In this document: positions 9,059 through 18,355 of the stretch, one piece after another
How the letters are laid out: every line of letters starts with the position of its first letter
How positions within the stretch are numbered: position 1 is the first letter of the stretch
Origin: Larkinella sp. C7
GTDB taxonomy: Bacteria > Bacteroidota > Bacteroidia > Cytophagales > Spirosomataceae
Direction of reading: 5' to 3'
DNA: 64,000 bases
NCBI RefSeq assembly: GCF_006149005.1
Contig: NZ_VBSL01000022.1
Coordinates: 1 to 64,000, forward strand
Made by a program: the position numbers and the translations under genes
Notes under the pieces: model-generated
The model's input: the letters and a program-made list of their open reading frames with translations, nothing else
What the model was told of the DNA's origin: nothing
The model's database searches: none

Positions 9059-12000
9059 ATGCGTCATTTAACCGACATACGAGTTCAATCCTTCCTGCTT
9101 AGCGCAGCCATCGGCCTGTTTTCGATAGCCGTTGGGAGCTCGTGTGAAACGAGCGTCGAAAAACCGGCCGAACTGCTGGCGATTGAAAGCAAATTGCCCG
9201 AAAAAGTCGATTACAACCTCCATATCAAACCCATTTTATCCGACCGTTGCTTTGCCTGCCACGGACCGGATAAGGCCAAGCAAAAAGCCGGTTTGCGCTT
9301 GGACATCGCCGAAAGTGCCTACGAAGCCTTGGCAGAAAGCGGTAAAAAAGCGATTGTCCCCGGTAATCTGGCCAAAAGTGAAGCCTATCACCGCATCATT
9401 TCCGACGACCCCGAATACCGGATGCCAACGCCGGAGTCCAACCTCATTCTGACAACGGAAGAAAAAGCCTTGCTCGTGCGCTGGATTGAGCAGGGGGCCG
9501 AATACAAACCGCACTGGTCGCTGATTGCGCCCCAACTGGCGGAGGTGCCGAAAGTCAAAAATGAGAAATGGGCCAAAAACGAGATTGATTATTTTGTCCT
9601 CAAAAAACTCGAAGAGAAAGGTTTATCGCCCAATGCCGAAGCGGACAAAGCGACCCTGCTGCGCCGGGTTTCGCTGGATCTGACCGGTTTGCCGCCGACG
9701 GTGGCCGAAGTGGATGCGTTTCTGGCCGATCAATCACCGGATGCGTACGAAAAGGTGGTCAACCGCTTGTTTAGCAGTCCGCATTATGGTGAACGTCAAG
9801 CCGTTGAGTGGCTGGATGCGGCCCGGTATGCCGACACGCACGGCTACCAGGACGACGGTTTGCGCACGATGTGGCCCTACCGCGACTGGGTGATTCGGGC
9901 GTATAACAAAAACCTGCGGTTCGACAAGTTCATCACCTGGCAACTGGCGGGCGATATGCTGCCGAACCCGACGAAAGACATGCTCCTGGCCACGGCTTTC
10001 AACCGCAACCACCAGCAGAGCCAGGAAGGCGGGATTGTGGATGAGGAATACCGGGTGGAATACGTCGCCGACCGCGTCAATACGTTCGGGAAAGCGATGC
10101 TGGGCATGACCGTCGAGTGTGCGCGCTGCCACGACCACAAATACGACCCGATCAGTCAGAAAGATTACTATTCGCTGTTTGCGTTTTTCAACAACAACAA
10201 CGAGCGCGGCCAGATTCCGTACAACGGCGAACCCGCCCCGACGATCACGCTCACCTCGTCGGAGGTCGACGCCAAATTGAAGTTCATTCATCAGAAAATC
10301 AAACCGTTACAGCAGCGACTAAATCCCAATCGCCCCGAATACCAGCAGGCTTTCGGGCAGTGGCTGAGCCAGGCGGAACAAAAGCCAAGCTCGTCCGTCA
10401 ACGTTGGTCTGGTGGCGCATTACACCTTTGACGAAGCCGATCGGCGGGATTTTAAAGCCTACGAAAGTTCGGAGGAAAAGAAACTGAAAGACGCCGAACG
10501 GAAAAAGGAAGACGAGCTCAAAAAGAAAGAGGAAGAACGACGTAAAAAACTGGGACTGCCGGAAGTGAAGAAGCCCGCCGTTCCGAAAACCCGCGAAGAA
10601 CTGGAAAAAGACCCCCGCAATGCTTTCTGGAATCAGGTGAACGACACGCTACCCGCGCGTTTGGCCGGCGACCCGGAAAGTTTCCCGTATCAAATCAAGG
10701 GAAAAGTTGGGATGGCGCGGTATCTGAAGGGCGACAGCAACATTGAGTTGCCCCGGAAAGTCGGCTTTTTTGAGCAAAATGAGCCGTTTTCGGTGAGTGC
10801 GTGGTTCAACGTGGCCAAGCCGGGTCTGGAAGGGATGCTGATGGGCAAGTCAAACGGGCCTTTCGACGGAAACCGGGGCTACGAAATTGGTTTGCTGGAA
10901 GATGGCCGGTTCAAACTTACGATCAACCACGTCTGGCCCGACAACAGCCTCGATGTGGAAACCGTCGCCAAAATCCGCTACAAACAATGGTTTCACCTGA
11001 CCATGACCTACGACGGCTCGGGCCGGGCGGGCGGCATTAAACTCTATCTAAACGGACAACCGACTCAACTTCAAGTCATTACCGACCATCTGGTTCACAG
11101 CATCGACCGCGGAAAAAATGGCAAAAACTGGTCCGGTTCGCCGTTCCTGATTGGCCGCATCCACGATCATTACATCAAAGATTACGCAATTGACGAACTA
11201 AGGATTTATAACCGCACCCTGACCCCGCTGGAAATTCCGAAACTGGCGGGTCAGCCAGACGCGCTAATGACGGCTTTGTTTACGCCAGCCGCCAAACGGA
11301 CGGCGGCACAACGCGCCGGTTTGTATACCTATTACGTTACCACCCACGACTCGACGTATCGAAAAGCCTTTGCGGAATTTCAGAAAAACCGGGCGGAAGA
11401 AGTGATGCTGTACAACAATTCCGATCAGGTGATGGTGATGAAAGAGCGGAAATTTCCCCGAAAAACCTTTCTGCTCAAACGCGGTGCCTACGATGCGCCC
11501 GGCGAAGAAGTGACGCCCGCAACACCTGAACAGTTTATGCCCTTCCCGGCGGACTATCCAAAAAACCGCCTGGGATTGGCCATGTGGTTACTGAATCCGG
11601 ATCATTCGCTGTTCAGCCGGGTGATGGTCAACCGGTTCTGGCAGCAGTATTTTGGTCAGGGCCTGGTCAAGAGCAGCGATGATTTCGGGAATCAGGGCAA
11701 CCTTCCCTCCCACCTCGAATTGTTGGATTTCCTGGCCGTTCGCTTCCGGGATGGCGCCGGACGGGCGGGCATCTGGAATGCCAAAGCCTTGCAGAAAATG
11801 ATTGTGATGTCGGCCACCTATCGCCAGTCGTCGGTGGCGGATGCCAAAAAGCTGGAAGCCGATCTGGACAATTCGCTGCTTTCGCGTGGCCCGAGCTACC
11901 GGATGTCGGCGGAGCAGGTTCGCGACAATGCCTTGGCTGCCAGCGGTTTGCTATCCCGGAAAATTGGCGGCACCAGCGTACTCCCGTATCAACCTTCGGG

Positions 12001-12520
12001 TATCTGGGAAGCCCTGGCCACCCGAAATGCCATCAAGTATGAACAAAGTCACGGCGACAGCCTCTACCGCCGAAGCTTGTATACGATCTGGAAGCGGTCG
12101 TCACCGCCCCCGATGATGCTCAATTTCGATGCGGCCGAGCGACACACCTGCATCGTGAAACGGCAGAAAACCTCGACGCCCTTGCAGGCCCTGGTGACGC
12201 TGAACGATCCGCAGTTTGTGGAAGCTGCGCGGGTGTTGGGGCAAAAAGCATTGGAGAAGGGACTGCGGGATGAGCCGTTGATCAGTTATGTATTTAAAGC
12301 CGTAACCAGCCGCCCGGTTCGGCCCGCTGAAGTGGCCCTGATGAAGCAGTTGTATACCGAAGAACTCGCTGATTTCAGGAAAAACCCCAGACGGGCAGCC
12401 GAATTGTTAAGTGTGGGGGAATATCCGGTCGATAAAACCCTGCCGACTGCCGAGCTGGCCGCCTGGACGGTGGTGACCAGCACCATTATGAACGTTGACG
12501 AAGCGATTATCAAACGATAA
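9059..12520 (+). CDS. PSCyt1-DUF1549-LamG-DUF1553 protein
   Basis: 1153-residue exported protein. An N-terminal hydrophobic segment ends in GSSC (Cys29), a possible though imperfect lipobox. A cytochrome-type motif CFACH (C64-H68) opens a PSCyt1 domain. DUF1549 follows (about 170-380; RVSLDLTGLPPTVAEVDAFL) and contains a second CxxCH-like motif, CARCH, near residue 353. A Lys/Glu-rich linker (about 475-520) precedes a LamG/concanavalin-like domain (about 530-730), and DUF1553 closes the protein (about 850-1130; SRVMVNRFWQQYFGQGLVKS). These domains, often paired with DUF1501, are known mainly from planctomycetes, with no settled biochemistry; the LamG domain suggests carbohydrate binding. Confidence 0.92.
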   Translation: MRHLTDIRVQSFLLSAAIGLFSIAVGSSCETSVEKPAELLAIESKLPEKVDYNLHIKPILSDRCFACHGPDKAKQKAGLRLDIAESAYEALAESGKKAIVPGNLAKSEAYHRIISDDPEYRMPTPESNLILTTEEKALLVRWIEQGAEYKPHWSLIAPQLAEVPKVKNEKWAKNEIDYFVLKKLEEKGLSPNAEADKATLLRRVSLDLTGLPPTVAEVDAFLADQSPDAYEKVVNRLFSSPHYGERQAVEWLDAARYADTHGYQDDGLRTMWPYRDWVIRAYNKNLRFDKFITWQLAGDMLPNPTKDMLLATAFNRNHQQSQEGGIVDEEYRVEYVADRVNTFGKAMLGMTVECARCHDHKYDPISQKDYYSLFAFFNNNNERGQIPYNGEPAPTITLTSSEVDAKLKFIHQKIKPLQQRLNPNRPEYQQAFGQWLSQAEQKPSSSVNVGLVAHYTFDEADRRDFKAYESSEEKKLKDAERKKEDELKKKEEERRKKLGLPEVKKPAVPKTREELEKDPRNAFWNQVNDTLPARLAGDPESFPYQIKGKVGMARYLKGDSNIELPRKVGFFEQNEPFSVSAWFNVAKPGLEGMLMGKSNGPFDGNRGYEIGLLEDGRFKLTINHVWPDNSLDVETVAKIRYKQWFHLTMTYDGSGRAGGIKLYLNGQPTQLQVITDHLVHSIDRGKNGKNWSGSPFLIGRIHDHYIKDYAIDELRIYNRTLTPLEIPKLAGQPDALMTALFTPAAKRTAAQRAGLYTYYVTTHDSTYRKAFAEFQKNRAEEVMLYNNSDQVMVMKERKFPRKTFLLKRGAYDAPGEEVTPATPEQFMPFPADYPKNRLGLAMWLLNPDHSLFSRVMVNRFWQQYFGQGLVKSSDDFGNQGNLPSHLELLDFLAVRFRDGAGRAGIWNAKALQKMIVMSATYRQSSVADAKKLEADLDNSLLSRGPSYRMSAEQVRDNALAASGLLSRKIGGTSVLPYQPSGIWEALATRNAIKYEQSHGDSLYRRSLYTIWKRSSPPPMMLNFDAAERHTCIVKRQKTSTPLQALVTLNDPQFVEAARVLGQKALEKGLRDEPLISYVFKAVTSRPVRPAEVALMKQLYTEELADFRKNPRRAAELLSVGEYPVDKTLPTAELAAWTVVTSTIMNVDEAIIKR

Positions 12521-12611
12521 AACTCAACTCTGATTAGCTTTGAGAAATAACTTTTGTGACACAGAGTTTATCAGGGAGCATCAGAGGTGATCAGAGAAAA
12601 ATGAGAAGGCT

Positions 12612-14060
12612 ATGAACAACCTGGAAGACGAACTGCACGATCAATTGAGCCGCCGGACCTTTCTGGGCAAAACCAGCGCCGGTTTGGGAGCCATTGCCCT
12701 GGCATCCCTGCTCAATCCGACGAAAGGGTTGGCTGGCAGCGAAGAAAACCGCGCGCCGGGAAAACCGCACTTTTCGCCCAAAGTGAAGCGGGTGATTTAT
12801 CTGTTTCAGAGCGGAGCGCCCTCGCAGTTGGATTTGTTCGATTACAAACCCAAACTGGAAACCATGTGGGGCCAGGATTTGCCCGAATCCATCCGGAAAG
12901 GCCAACGCCTGACGGGAATGACTTCCGGACAAAGCCGGTTTCCGCTGGCAGCTTCCAAGTTCAAGTTTGCTAAACATGGCCACAGCCAGATGTGGGTCAG
13001 TGAGTTGCTGCCCTATACCTCCCGGATTACGGATGATTTGTGCTTTATTCGTTCGATGAATACCGAAGCCATCAACCACGATCCGGCGGTGACGTTTTTC
13101 CAAACCGGTTCGCAGCAGGCCGGACGGCCTTCATTTGGTTCCTGGGCCAGTTACGGGCTGGGTTCCGACAACCAGAATTTACCGGCCTTTGTCGTACTGC
13201 TCTCAAAAGGGCGCGATGGCGATCAGCCCTTGTATGCCAAGCTGTGGAGCAACGGTTTTCTGCCTTCGGTGCACCAGGGCGTGGTTTTCCGCTCCGGCCC
13301 CGACCCGGTGTATTACCTCAACAACCCGCCGGGCATCGACAAAACCAGTCGTCGGCGGATGCTGGATTATTTGGGAAAACTGCATCAGGAACAATACAAA
13401 CAGGTGCTGGACCCGGAAATCAACAACCGGATGGCGCAGTACGAAATGGCGTACCGGATGCAGACGTCGGTGCCCGAAACCCTCGACATTTCGAAAGAAC
13501 CGGATTATATCTTTGACCTGTATGGCCCCGATTCCCGCAAACCGGGAACGTTTGCCGCCAATTGCCTGCTGGCCCGGAAGCTGATCGAGAAAGACGTCAA
13601 GTTCGTGCAGTTGTATCACCAGGGCTGGGATCAGCACGGGAATTTACCGAACGACATCAAGATTCAGACGAAAAGCGTCGATCAACCGTCGGCGGCTTTG
13701 ATCATGGATCTGAAACAGCGCGGACTGCTCGACGACACGCTCGTGATCTGGGGCGGTGAGTTTGGCCGCACCAATTACTCGCAGGGCAAGCTGTCGAAAG
13801 AAAATTACGGTCGCGATCACCACCCGCGTTGCTTCACGGTCTGGATGGCCGGTGCGGGCGTGCAAAAAGGTATGGTGTATGGCGAAACCGACGAGTTTGG
13901 GTATAACGTAGTCAAAGATCCCGTCCACGTCCACGACTTTCAGGCCACGATTCTGCACCTGATGGGCGTCGATCACGAGAAGCTGATTTTCAAACACCAG
14001 GGACGGCGGTATCGACTGACGGATGTGCACGGAAAAGTAGTAAAGCCGGTTTTGGCGTAA
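12612..14060 (+). CDS. Tat-exported DUF1501 protein (alkaline phosphatase/sulfatase-like fold)
   Basis: 482 residues, beginning with a twin-arginine signal (LSRRTFLGKTSAGLG). The body is typical of DUF1501: VIYLFQSGAPSQLDLFDYKP near the start, a central KFVQLYHQGWDQHGNLPND and a C-terminal GEFGRTNYSQGK with RDHHPRCFTVW. DUF1501 is distantly related to the alkaline phosphatase/sulfatase superfamily, and the Asp/His clusters (DQH, DHH) look like metal ligands. It follows the DUF1553 gene by 91 bases on the same strand, the standard pairing, so the two products probably act together in the periplasm or at the cell surface. The substrate is unknown. Confidence 0.92.
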   Translation: MNNLEDELHDQLSRRTFLGKTSAGLGAIALASLLNPTKGLAGSEENRAPGKPHFSPKVKRVIYLFQSGAPSQLDLFDYKPKLETMWGQDLPESIRKGQRLTGMTSGQSRFPLAASKFKFAKHGHSQMWVSELLPYTSRITDDLCFIRSMNTEAINHDPAVTFFQTGSQQAGRPSFGSWASYGLGSDNQNLPAFVVLLSKGRDGDQPLYAKLWSNGFLPSVHQGVVFRSGPDPVYYLNNPPGIDKTSRRRMLDYLGKLHQEQYKQVLDPEINNRMAQYEMAYRMQTSVPETLDISKEPDYIFDLYGPDSRKPGTFAANCLLARKLIEKDVKFVQLYHQGWDQHGNLPNDIKIQTKSVDQPSAALIMDLKQRGLLDDTLVIWGGEFGRTNYSQGKLSKENYGRDHHPRCFTVWMAGAGVQKGMVYGETDEFGYNVVKDPVHVHDFQATILHLMGVDHEKLIFKHQGRRYRLTDVHGKVVKPVLA

Positions 14061-14067
14061 TCCTTCC

Positions 14068-14075
14068 TATCTTTG
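14068..14075 (+). promoter_or_regulatory. candidate -7 box (TATCTTTG) before the SnoaL-like gene
   Basis: TATCTTTG fits TAnnTTTG and ends 24 bases before the ATG at 14100, as in the similar boxes before the ABC-F gene and the methyltransferase-like gene. No clear -33 element was found. Confidence 0.4.
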
Positions 14076-14099
14076 CGCCAAACAAACCCATTCGAATCA

Positions 14100-14501
14100 A
14101 TGACCGCTCTCGACGTTGTCAAAACTTATTACGATTGCTTCAATCAAAAAGACTGGAACGGCATGCTGGCGCTGGTCCACCCCGACATCCGGCACGAACC
14201 CAATCAGGGCGGAGCGCGCATTGGTCTGGAAAAATTCACCGACTTTGTTCATCACATGGACGAATCGTACGATGAAAAATTGACCGATCTGGTTTTCTTC
14301 ACCGAACCGACCAATAACCGCGTTGCCGTTGAATTTGTAGTGAACGGCATTTATAAAAAGGCCGAAGACGGTTTGCCCCCGGCCACCAACCAGACCTACG
14401 TCGTTCCGGCAGCGGCTTTTCTGGAAGTGTCTGACGAAAAAATAACCCGTGTAACGACCTATTACAACCTGCCTCAGTGGATTCAAGCGGTTTCACACTA
14501 A
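14100..14501 (+). CDS. SnoaL-like / NTF2-fold protein (ketosteroid isomerase-related)
   Basis: 133 residues from the ATG at 14100; a TTG nine codons upstream would overlap the promoter box. No signal peptide. It has the NTF2-like layout: a leading helix (LDVVKTYYDCFNQKDWNGML), the strand-loop ALVHPDIRHEPNQGG, and closing strands VAVEFVVNGIY and ITRVTTYYNLPQWIQAV, the last being the usual end of the SnoaL/ketosteroid-isomerase-related family. The family covers isomerases, dehydratases, cyclases and non-enzymatic binders, so the reaction cannot be named. The acetyltransferase gene follows after 12 bases and is probably co-transcribed. Confidence 0.8.
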   Translation: MTALDVVKTYYDCFNQKDWNGMLALVHPDIRHEPNQGGARIGLEKFTDFVHHMDESYDEKLTDLVFFTEPTNNRVAVEFVVNGIYKKAEDGLPPATNQTYVVPAAAFLEVSDEKITRVTTYYNLPQWIQAVSH

Positions 14502-14513
14502 AAACCGCATCGC

Positions 14514-15107
14514 ATGCAATCGCTTTCTTTTCTGACGCAAAAAGGACCGGAAATCGAATCGGTTTTTGATGATCTGGCGGCTTTGCGGATTGCGGTTTTT
14601 CGTGACTACCCGTATCTCTACGAAGGCACGATCGCGTACGAAAAAGACTACCTGAAAATCTACGCACAAGCGGAGCGGTCCTTTCTGTTTGCCGTATACG
14701 ACGGATCAAAAATGGTCGGAGCCACTACCTGCATCCCGTTGCGGGACGAGACCGCCGACATCCGGTTTCCTTTCGAACAGGCTGGTTTTGAACTGGATGC
14801 GATCTTTTATTTCGGTGAAAGCATTTTGCTCCCGGCCTATCGGGGGCAGGGGTTGGGCCACCGGTTTTTCGACGAACGGGAAGCCCACGCCCGCCGTTTT
14901 GGCACGTTCAAAACAACCTGCTTCTGTTCCGTTGAACGCGAAGAAAACCATCCCGCCAAACCGCTCGATTACCGGCCTAATGATGCGTTCTGGCTCAAAA
15001 GAGGGTATCACAAAGAACCGTCTTTGCGGAGCAGCCTCGCCTGGCCCGACCTTGGCGAAGTGATTTCGACACCCAAACGGATGGTGTACTGGATGCGGGC
15101 GTTGTAA
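14514..15107 (+). CDS. GNAT-family N-acetyltransferase
   Basis: 197 residues, cytoplasmic. The acetyl-CoA-binding motif A is seen as ILLPAYRGQGLGHRFFDERE, with the R/Q-x-x-G-x-G signature at residues 110-115 (RGQGLG). A long insertion separates the N-terminal strand from motif A, and the C-terminus (PNDAFWLKRGYHKEP) resembles motif B of the family. The acceptor is unknown. Only 12 bases follow the SnoaL-like gene, suggesting one transcript. Confidence 0.85.
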   Translation: MQSLSFLTQKGPEIESVFDDLAALRIAVFRDYPYLYEGTIAYEKDYLKIYAQAERSFLFAVYDGSKMVGATTCIPLRDETADIRFPFEQAGFELDAIFYFGESILLPAYRGQGLGHRFFDEREAHARRFGTFKTTCFCSVEREENHPAKPLDYRPNDAFWLKRGYHKEPSLRSSLAWPDLGEVISTPKRMVYWMRAL

Positions 15108-15195
15108 GGGCACGCTGCTGAAAAATCTTTCCCAAAACCGGGCAACAATTTCTATCTCTGGCTTCTTTTATAGGTAACTCCTCGATTAGTATACC

Positions 15196-16305
15196 ATGAA
15201 CTGGACGGATTTTTGGGATAATTTTAGTCAGATCGGCACGGAGATCGATCGCTGGCTGCGGCACAACCGGAAAATTTCCGGCTGGCTTTTGTTGGCCGTG
15301 GCCGTTGGGGCCGGGTTGCTGGTCAATATGATTGTGGCGCAAACGATCCGGATGATTCTCCGCCGTCGCCATGTCGAAGCGTTGGGTTTTCTGCGTCAGT
15401 ACGTCCGGAATGCCTTTTATTTTTTCGTGCCTTCCCTGTTTTTCCTGATCATCACCAACATTCAGGAGCGTTCGTTTCAGCGGTTTCCGTATGCCTCCAA
15501 AGCCGCCGAAGTTGCCTTTGTCATCACCACCACCTGGCTGGTGGTGCAGCTTTTGAAAGTCCTGGAGCGGCTCATTATCCGCCGGTATGACACGGCCAGC
15601 GATGTGAATCTGCACCAGCGGAAGTTCGTGACCCAGATTGTTTTTGTCCGGCAACTTGTCTCCATTCTGATCATTGCCGTTGGTTTTTCCGTGTTACTGC
15701 TGTCGTTCAATGGCGGGCGAAAAATCGGGTTAAGTTTCCTGACTTCTGCCGGGATCGCGTCGGTCGTCATTGGTTTTGCCGCCCAACGCACCATCGCCAA
15801 CCTGCTGGCCGGTATTCAGATTGCCTTCACGCAACAGATTCGGGTCGAAGACGCCGTGGTGGTGGAAAATGAATGGGGCCGGATTGAAGAAATCAACCTG
15901 ACAAACGTGGTGGTGCGGGTTTGGGACCGCCGTCGGCTCATTCTGCCCATTACCTATTTCATCGAAAAACCGTTCCAGAACTGGACCCGGTCGAACGCGT
16001 CGGTATTGGGAACGGTTCTGCTGTATCTGGATTATAATGTCCCGGTCGATCGCATTCGGGAGAAGGCGAAAGAACTGGTTGAAAACAATCCGTTATGGGA
16101 CCGGGAAGTTTGTGTGGTTCAGGTGACCGACACCCAACCGACCTGCGTCGTCATCCGCATCCTGACCTCCTCGCGCAACGCCCCGGAAAGCTTCGATCTG
16201 CGGTGTTTTCTGCGGGAAAATATCATTGCTTTTCTGCGGGATGCGTACCCCGAAAGCCTGCCCCAAACCCGGTTTCAGTTTACCGAAACGGCCCCATCCA
16301 TCTGA
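15196..16305 (+). CDS. MscS-family mechanosensitive ion channel
   Basis: 369-residue inner-membrane channel that would release solutes on osmotic down-shock. Membrane helices lie near residues 30-55, 75-95 and 105-125, and the pore-lining helix TM3 near 175-205 is rich in Ala and Gly (LTSAGIASVVIGFAAQRTIA, then NLLAGIQIAF). The beta domain follows with VEDAVVVENEWGRIEEINLTN, the classic MscS segment after TM3, then WDRRRLILPITYFIEKPFQNW. Length and order fit the smaller MscS/YbdG-type channels. Confidence 0.92.
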   Translation: MNWTDFWDNFSQIGTEIDRWLRHNRKISGWLLLAVAVGAGLLVNMIVAQTIRMILRRRHVEALGFLRQYVRNAFYFFVPSLFFLIITNIQERSFQRFPYASKAAEVAFVITTTWLVVQLLKVLERLIIRRYDTASDVNLHQRKFVTQIVFVRQLVSILIIAVGFSVLLLSFNGGRKIGLSFLTSAGIASVVIGFAAQRTIANLLAGIQIAFTQQIRVEDAVVVENEWGRIEEINLTNVVVRVWDRRRLILPITYFIEKPFQNWTRSNASVLGTVLLYLDYNVPVDRIREKAKELVENNPLWDREVCVVQVTDTQPTCVVIRILTSSRNAPESFDLRCFLRENIIAFLRDAYPESLPQTRFQFTETAPSI

Positions 16306-16707
16306 TGGCCGGTCATTCTAGAAACATTCAAACAACAGGGTGGGATCATATTCAAAAAAGTCAATCAGAAAGAAAGCCTTCACTATCTGGTGGATGAAGT
16401 AGGTGCCAGTGAATTTGCCGCTTACAATGTTCAACCGACTGTCAACCTCGATCAGGCAACCCACAAAATCGAGGCTATTGTCACGCAAAAATGGCTCTCC
16501 CTGAACAGCATCAGCAGCATCGAAGCCTGGAGCGACTACCGCCGGTTGGGCATTCCCGCCATTCCGAATTCGCTGGATGCCCCCGTGCCGACGGCCCGCC
16601 CGCTGCGGCTGATGTATCCCGAATCGGAACGGCAAACCCACAACGCCGAAGCTTCCCAACAGGGCAGCGACGCCATGATTAAAGACAAAGTGTGGTGGAA
16701 TCCGTAG
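16306..16707 (+). pseudogene. 3' remnant of a SusD-like gene
   Basis: An open frame of about 133 codons follows the MscS stop codon in the same reading frame and has no convincing start of its own (one GTG at 16390). Its translation holds ATHKIEAIVTQKWLSLNS, then IEAWSDYRRLGIPAIPNS, RPLRLMYPESERQ and a final DKVWWNP, which is the C-terminal end of SusD-like_2/RagB nutrient-binding lipoproteins. The signal peptide, lipobox and first three quarters of a roughly 500-residue protein are missing, and no susC gene adjoins it. Best read as a decayed gene left by a deletion that placed it against MscS. Confidence 0.8.
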
Positions 16708-16809
16708 AATGCTTCGTGACTTTTAACCGTAATTTCTCTTGGGTTATTTAGTCTCTTTCAAATTTAATACCTGTAAACGGCTCTTATCTAGACTGAATCT
16801 TATTAATTT

Positions 16810-16845
16810 GCACTCCGTTCGGTTTTTTACAGGAAAACGGAGCGC
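16810..16845 (+). promoter_or_regulatory. leader hairpin upstream of the ankyrin-DUF2271-PepSY operon
   Basis: GCACTCCGTT (16810-16819) pairs at 9 of 10 positions with AACGGAGCGC (16836-16845) across a 16-base loop, 34 bases before the ankyrin start codon. TTAATTTG, one base off the -7 consensus, precedes it at 16803. It could be an operator or a 5' leader structure, and nothing further identifies it. Confidence 0.35.
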
Positions 16846-16878
16846 ATTGTATCAGCATTTCTATTTCAGTATATCCGT

Positions 16879-18351
16879 ATGAAAAAATTACTGATCGCTC
16901 TTCTATTCGGCACGGTTCTCTCCGCGCAGGCCCAGAAAAACGTGCTATTGGAACCGTCGTTCTGGCAGGGAAAACCGGATGTGAGTCAGGTGAAAGCAGA
17001 AATTGAAAAAGGAAACAGCCCGTCGCAGTTCAATTCAAACAGTTTTGATCCCGTTGTGATGGCGATCAATGCCCAGGCTCCCAACGAGACCATCAAATAC
17101 CTGTTGTCGCAACCCGGCAACGAAGTCAGCAAAATCACCCACGATAGCCGGATTTATCTGCACTGGGCGGCCAGTCGGGGCAATGTGGAACTGATGGAAT
17201 ACCTGCTGGCGAAAGGCTCTAAAACCAACGTGGAAGACAGCCACGGCATGACGGTGTTGAATTTTGCGGCCGGTAACGGGCAGACGAATACACGGGTGTA
17301 TGACCTGTGCCTCCAGAACGGTGCCGATTTAAAGAAAGACCTGAACCACGACGGTGCCAACGCCTTGCTGATTGCGGTTGCCAACGACAAGGACCTCAAA
17401 CTCACCGACTATTTTGTTTCGAAAGGCCTGGATCTGAAAAGTACGGACGCGGCTGGCAACAACGCCTTTAGTTATGCGGCCCGGGGTGGCAATATCGACA
17501 TCCTGAAAGCCTTGCTGCAACGCGGGGTTCCGGCCACCGACAACGCCTTGATCATGGCCAGCCAGGGCGGACGCCGGGGTGCTACGCCCATTGAGGTGTT
17601 CCAGTATCTGGAAAGCCTGAACCTGAAACCGACCGTGACCAACAAGGCCGGTGAAAATGTTCTGCACGCGCTGGTTCGTCGGCCCAAACAGAATGAAATC
17701 ATTCAGTATTTTCTGGCCAAAGGTGTCGATGTCAACCAGGCCGACGACGAAGGCAATACGGTATTCATGAATGCCGCTGCCGCCAACCGGGATCTGGCCG
17801 TACTGGAAATGCTCCAGCCGAAGGTAAAAAACATCAACCAGAGCAACCAGAAAGGCGTAACAGCCCTGGCGATGGCCGTACGCGGTAATTCGCCCGAAGT
17901 GGTGAACTATCTGTTGGGCAAAGGAGCCGATGTCAAGGCAACGGACAAAACCGGTGATAACCTGCTGGCTTACCTGGTGCAGTCCTACAACGCAACCCGA
18001 ACCGAAGAATTTGATGCAAAGTTGAAACTGCTTCAGGACAAAGGGCTCGATGTTAAAGCTCCGCAGCAGAACGGTAATACGCTGTACCACCTGGCGGTTA
18101 CCAAAAACGACCTTCCGCTGGTAAAACGGCTGGAAGCGCTGCAAATCGACGTGAACAGCAAAAACAAGGAAGGCATCACCGCCCTGCACAAAGCCGCTAT
18201 GGTGTCCAAAGATGACGCCATGCTGAAATACCTGCTGTCCATCGGTGCCAAAAAAGACATTGCGACCAATTTTAAAGAAACCGCTTTTGATCTGGCCAGC
18301 GAAAATGAATCGCTCTCTAAAAGCAATGTTTCCGTTACTTTTCTGAAATAA
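16879..18351 (+). CDS. exported ankyrin-repeat protein
   Basis: 490 residues. A signal peptide (MKKLLIALLFGTVLSAQA) ends near residue 18, so the protein is periplasmic. The rest is about ten ankyrin repeats of roughly 33 residues, for example LHWAASRGNVELMEYLLAKG, NAFSYAARGGNIDILKALLQ and LHKAAMVSKDDAMLKYLLSI. Ankyrin domains bind other proteins and show no catalytic site here. The DUF2271 gene begins 4 bases after its stop and the PepSY reductase gene follows, so it probably acts as a scaffold or partner in the same periplasmic redox system. Confidence 0.9.
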   Translation: MKKLLIALLFGTVLSAQAQKNVLLEPSFWQGKPDVSQVKAEIEKGNSPSQFNSNSFDPVVMAINAQAPNETIKYLLSQPGNEVSKITHDSRIYLHWAASRGNVELMEYLLAKGSKTNVEDSHGMTVLNFAAGNGQTNTRVYDLCLQNGADLKKDLNHDGANALLIAVANDKDLKLTDYFVSKGLDLKSTDAAGNNAFSYAARGGNIDILKALLQRGVPATDNALIMASQGGRRGATPIEVFQYLESLNLKPTVTNKAGENVLHALVRRPKQNEIIQYFLAKGVDVNQADDEGNTVFMNAAAANRDLAVLEMLQPKVKNINQSNQKGVTALAMAVRGNSPEVVNYLLGKGADVKATDKTGDNLLAYLVQSYNATRTEEFDAKLKLLQDKGLDVKAPQQNGNTLYHLAVTKNDLPLVKRLEALQIDVNSKNKEGITALHKAAMVSKDDAMLKYLLSIGAKKDIATNFKETAFDLASENESLSKSNVSVTFLK

Positions 18352-18355
18352 GGTT

